In this document: positions 63,502-64,000 of the stretch, one piece after another | How the letters are laid out: every line of letters starts with the position of its first letter | Numbering within the stretch: the first letter of the stretch is position 1 | Assembly (NCBI GenBank): GCA_028817895.1 | Contig: JAPPOQ010000006.1 | Span: 1-64,000, forward strand | Length of the DNA: 64,000 nt | Reading direction: 5' to 3' | Source of the DNA: Ahrensia sp. | GTDB taxonomy: Bacteria; Pseudomonadota; Alphaproteobacteria; Rhizobiales; Rhizobiaceae | Program-made: the position numbers and the translations under genes | Notes under the pieces: generated by a model | The model's database searches: none | The model's input: the letters and a program-made list of their open reading frames with translations, nothing else | What the model was told of the DNA's origin: nothing

Positions 63502-64000
63502 ATGAAGCGTTCGGGAATGCATGGGGCCGTGATGTCTGTCAGTTTTGACCCTTTGAAGCGCGGCATCTTCTCGGCCTGCCAAAATTCGCTCCGGCCAGCC
63601 ATGACCGGCGCTGCAATGATTGCCGCGCCTCTCATGCTGACAGCTTGTGTGGGGAACGATCCGCTTGAGACGGTGAAACTGGACGCCGCGCAAGGCTCTT
63701 CTGAAAACATCAGTTCGCTGACAGAGGTCGTCAATCGCAATCCGCGTGACGCCAATTCCTATAATGTGCGTGGAGCGGCCTATGGAAGGGCCGGGCGCTA
63801 TTCCGCGGCCATTCAGGATTTCAACACAGCGCTGCGTCTCAACCCTCAGTTTGCTGATGCGCATTCGAATCGCGCTCTTGTCTACAAACGCCAGGGCGAC
63901 AGCCTGGCGGCAAAGCGCGACTATGATGCGGCGCTGCGCATCGATCCCAACAATGACGACGCTCTCGTGGGTCGCGGTGATCTGTACAGGTTGTCCAACC
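63502..64000 (+). CDS. TPR repeat lipoprotein, 3' end outside window
   Basis: The visible 166 residues include a signal-like region and lipobox LTAC at about residues 47-50, so it is likely a lipoprotein. Then come TPR helices NPRDANSYNVRGAAYGRAGRY, NPQFADAHSNRALVYKRQGD and DPNNDDALVGRGDLYRLSN, each about 34 residues apart. ATG at 63502 has a GGTGGGA upstream; ATG at 63532 is an alternative nearer the signal. The gene is cut by the window end. Confidence 0.85.
   Translation, partial: MKRSGMHGAVMSVSFDPLKRGIFSACQNSLRPAMTGAAMIAAPLMLTACVGNDPLETVKLDAAQGSSENISSLTEVVNRNPRDANSYNVRGAAYGRAGRYSAAIQDFNTALRLNPQFADAHSNRALVYKRQGDSLAAKRDYDAALRIDPNNDDALVGRGDLYRLSN

Overview
The window reads as chromosomal DNA of an alphaproteobacterium of the order Hyphomicrobiales (Rhizobiales), most likely a marine or salt-adapted one. 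Supporting signs are the aerobic cobaltochelatase genes cobS and cobT, the EcfG/NepR/PhyR general stress locus, the lysA to DUF4175 pair, the tsaD-gpsA-EVE run and the paired small YdcH-type genes. A BCCT osmolyte transporter, a TRAP transporter and a NaChBac-type sodium channel fit a saline habitat. No rRNA, tRNA, CRISPR array, phage or intact insertion sequence is visible.

Layout. 1-8.2 kb: an esterase-like phytase-family gene and cobT, then a block with hicB, a frameshifted hicA, a universal stress protein and a BCCT transporter, then cobS. Two diverged copies of a roughly 340-bp element with terminal inverted repeats flank this region. 8.2-16.2 kb: a DnaJ-like gene, bolA, a YcaQ-type DNA glycosylase, a class V aminotransferase, a small lipoprotein, lysA and a large DUF4175 protein. 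16.2-25.4 kb: a nitroreductase and a membrane protein run one way. The other way runs a tightly coupled operon led by an XRE-cupin regulator, with two FAD/GcvT-type demethylating dehydrogenases, a flavin-binding protein, a homocysteine S-methyltransferase-like protein and a PEP-mutase-family protein. It looks like a module for breaking down methylated amines with methyl-group salvage. 25.4-38.5 kb: mostly housekeeping genes (DUF898, M48 peptidase, leuC, diguanylate cyclase, M3 peptidase, sodium channel, EVE, gpsA, tsaD, purH).

38.5-47.3 kb: a catabolic cluster on the minus strand (GMC oxidoreductase, TerC, TRAP receptor, fused TRAP permease, creatininase-family hydrolase), divergent from an IclR regulator that is coupled to an ABC ATPase lacking its partners. 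47.3-49.4 kb: the general stress response locus, with a very good EcfG-type promoter before phyR and a small unknown membrane protein. 49.4-55 kb: malonyl-CoA synthetase, aldose epimerase, a monooxygenase-fold protein, a lone Lrp/AsnC ligand-binding domain and a fused mannose-1-phosphate guanylyltransferase/AGE epimerase. 55-64 kb: an OmpA/MotA-like envelope pair, suhB, efp, a Sel1-repeat protein, a thiE-like gene, two small YdcH-type genes, purE, purK, rpsU and the start of a TPR lipoprotein.

The least explained signals are the element with terminal inverted repeats, the broken hicA, the structured remnant at 4.0-4.14 kb, the cloverleaf-like repeat at 38.5 kb, the palindrome array at 41.8-42.0 kb, and a compact three-way-junction fold upstream of rpsU. 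All calls are from reading the sequence; no database search was run.
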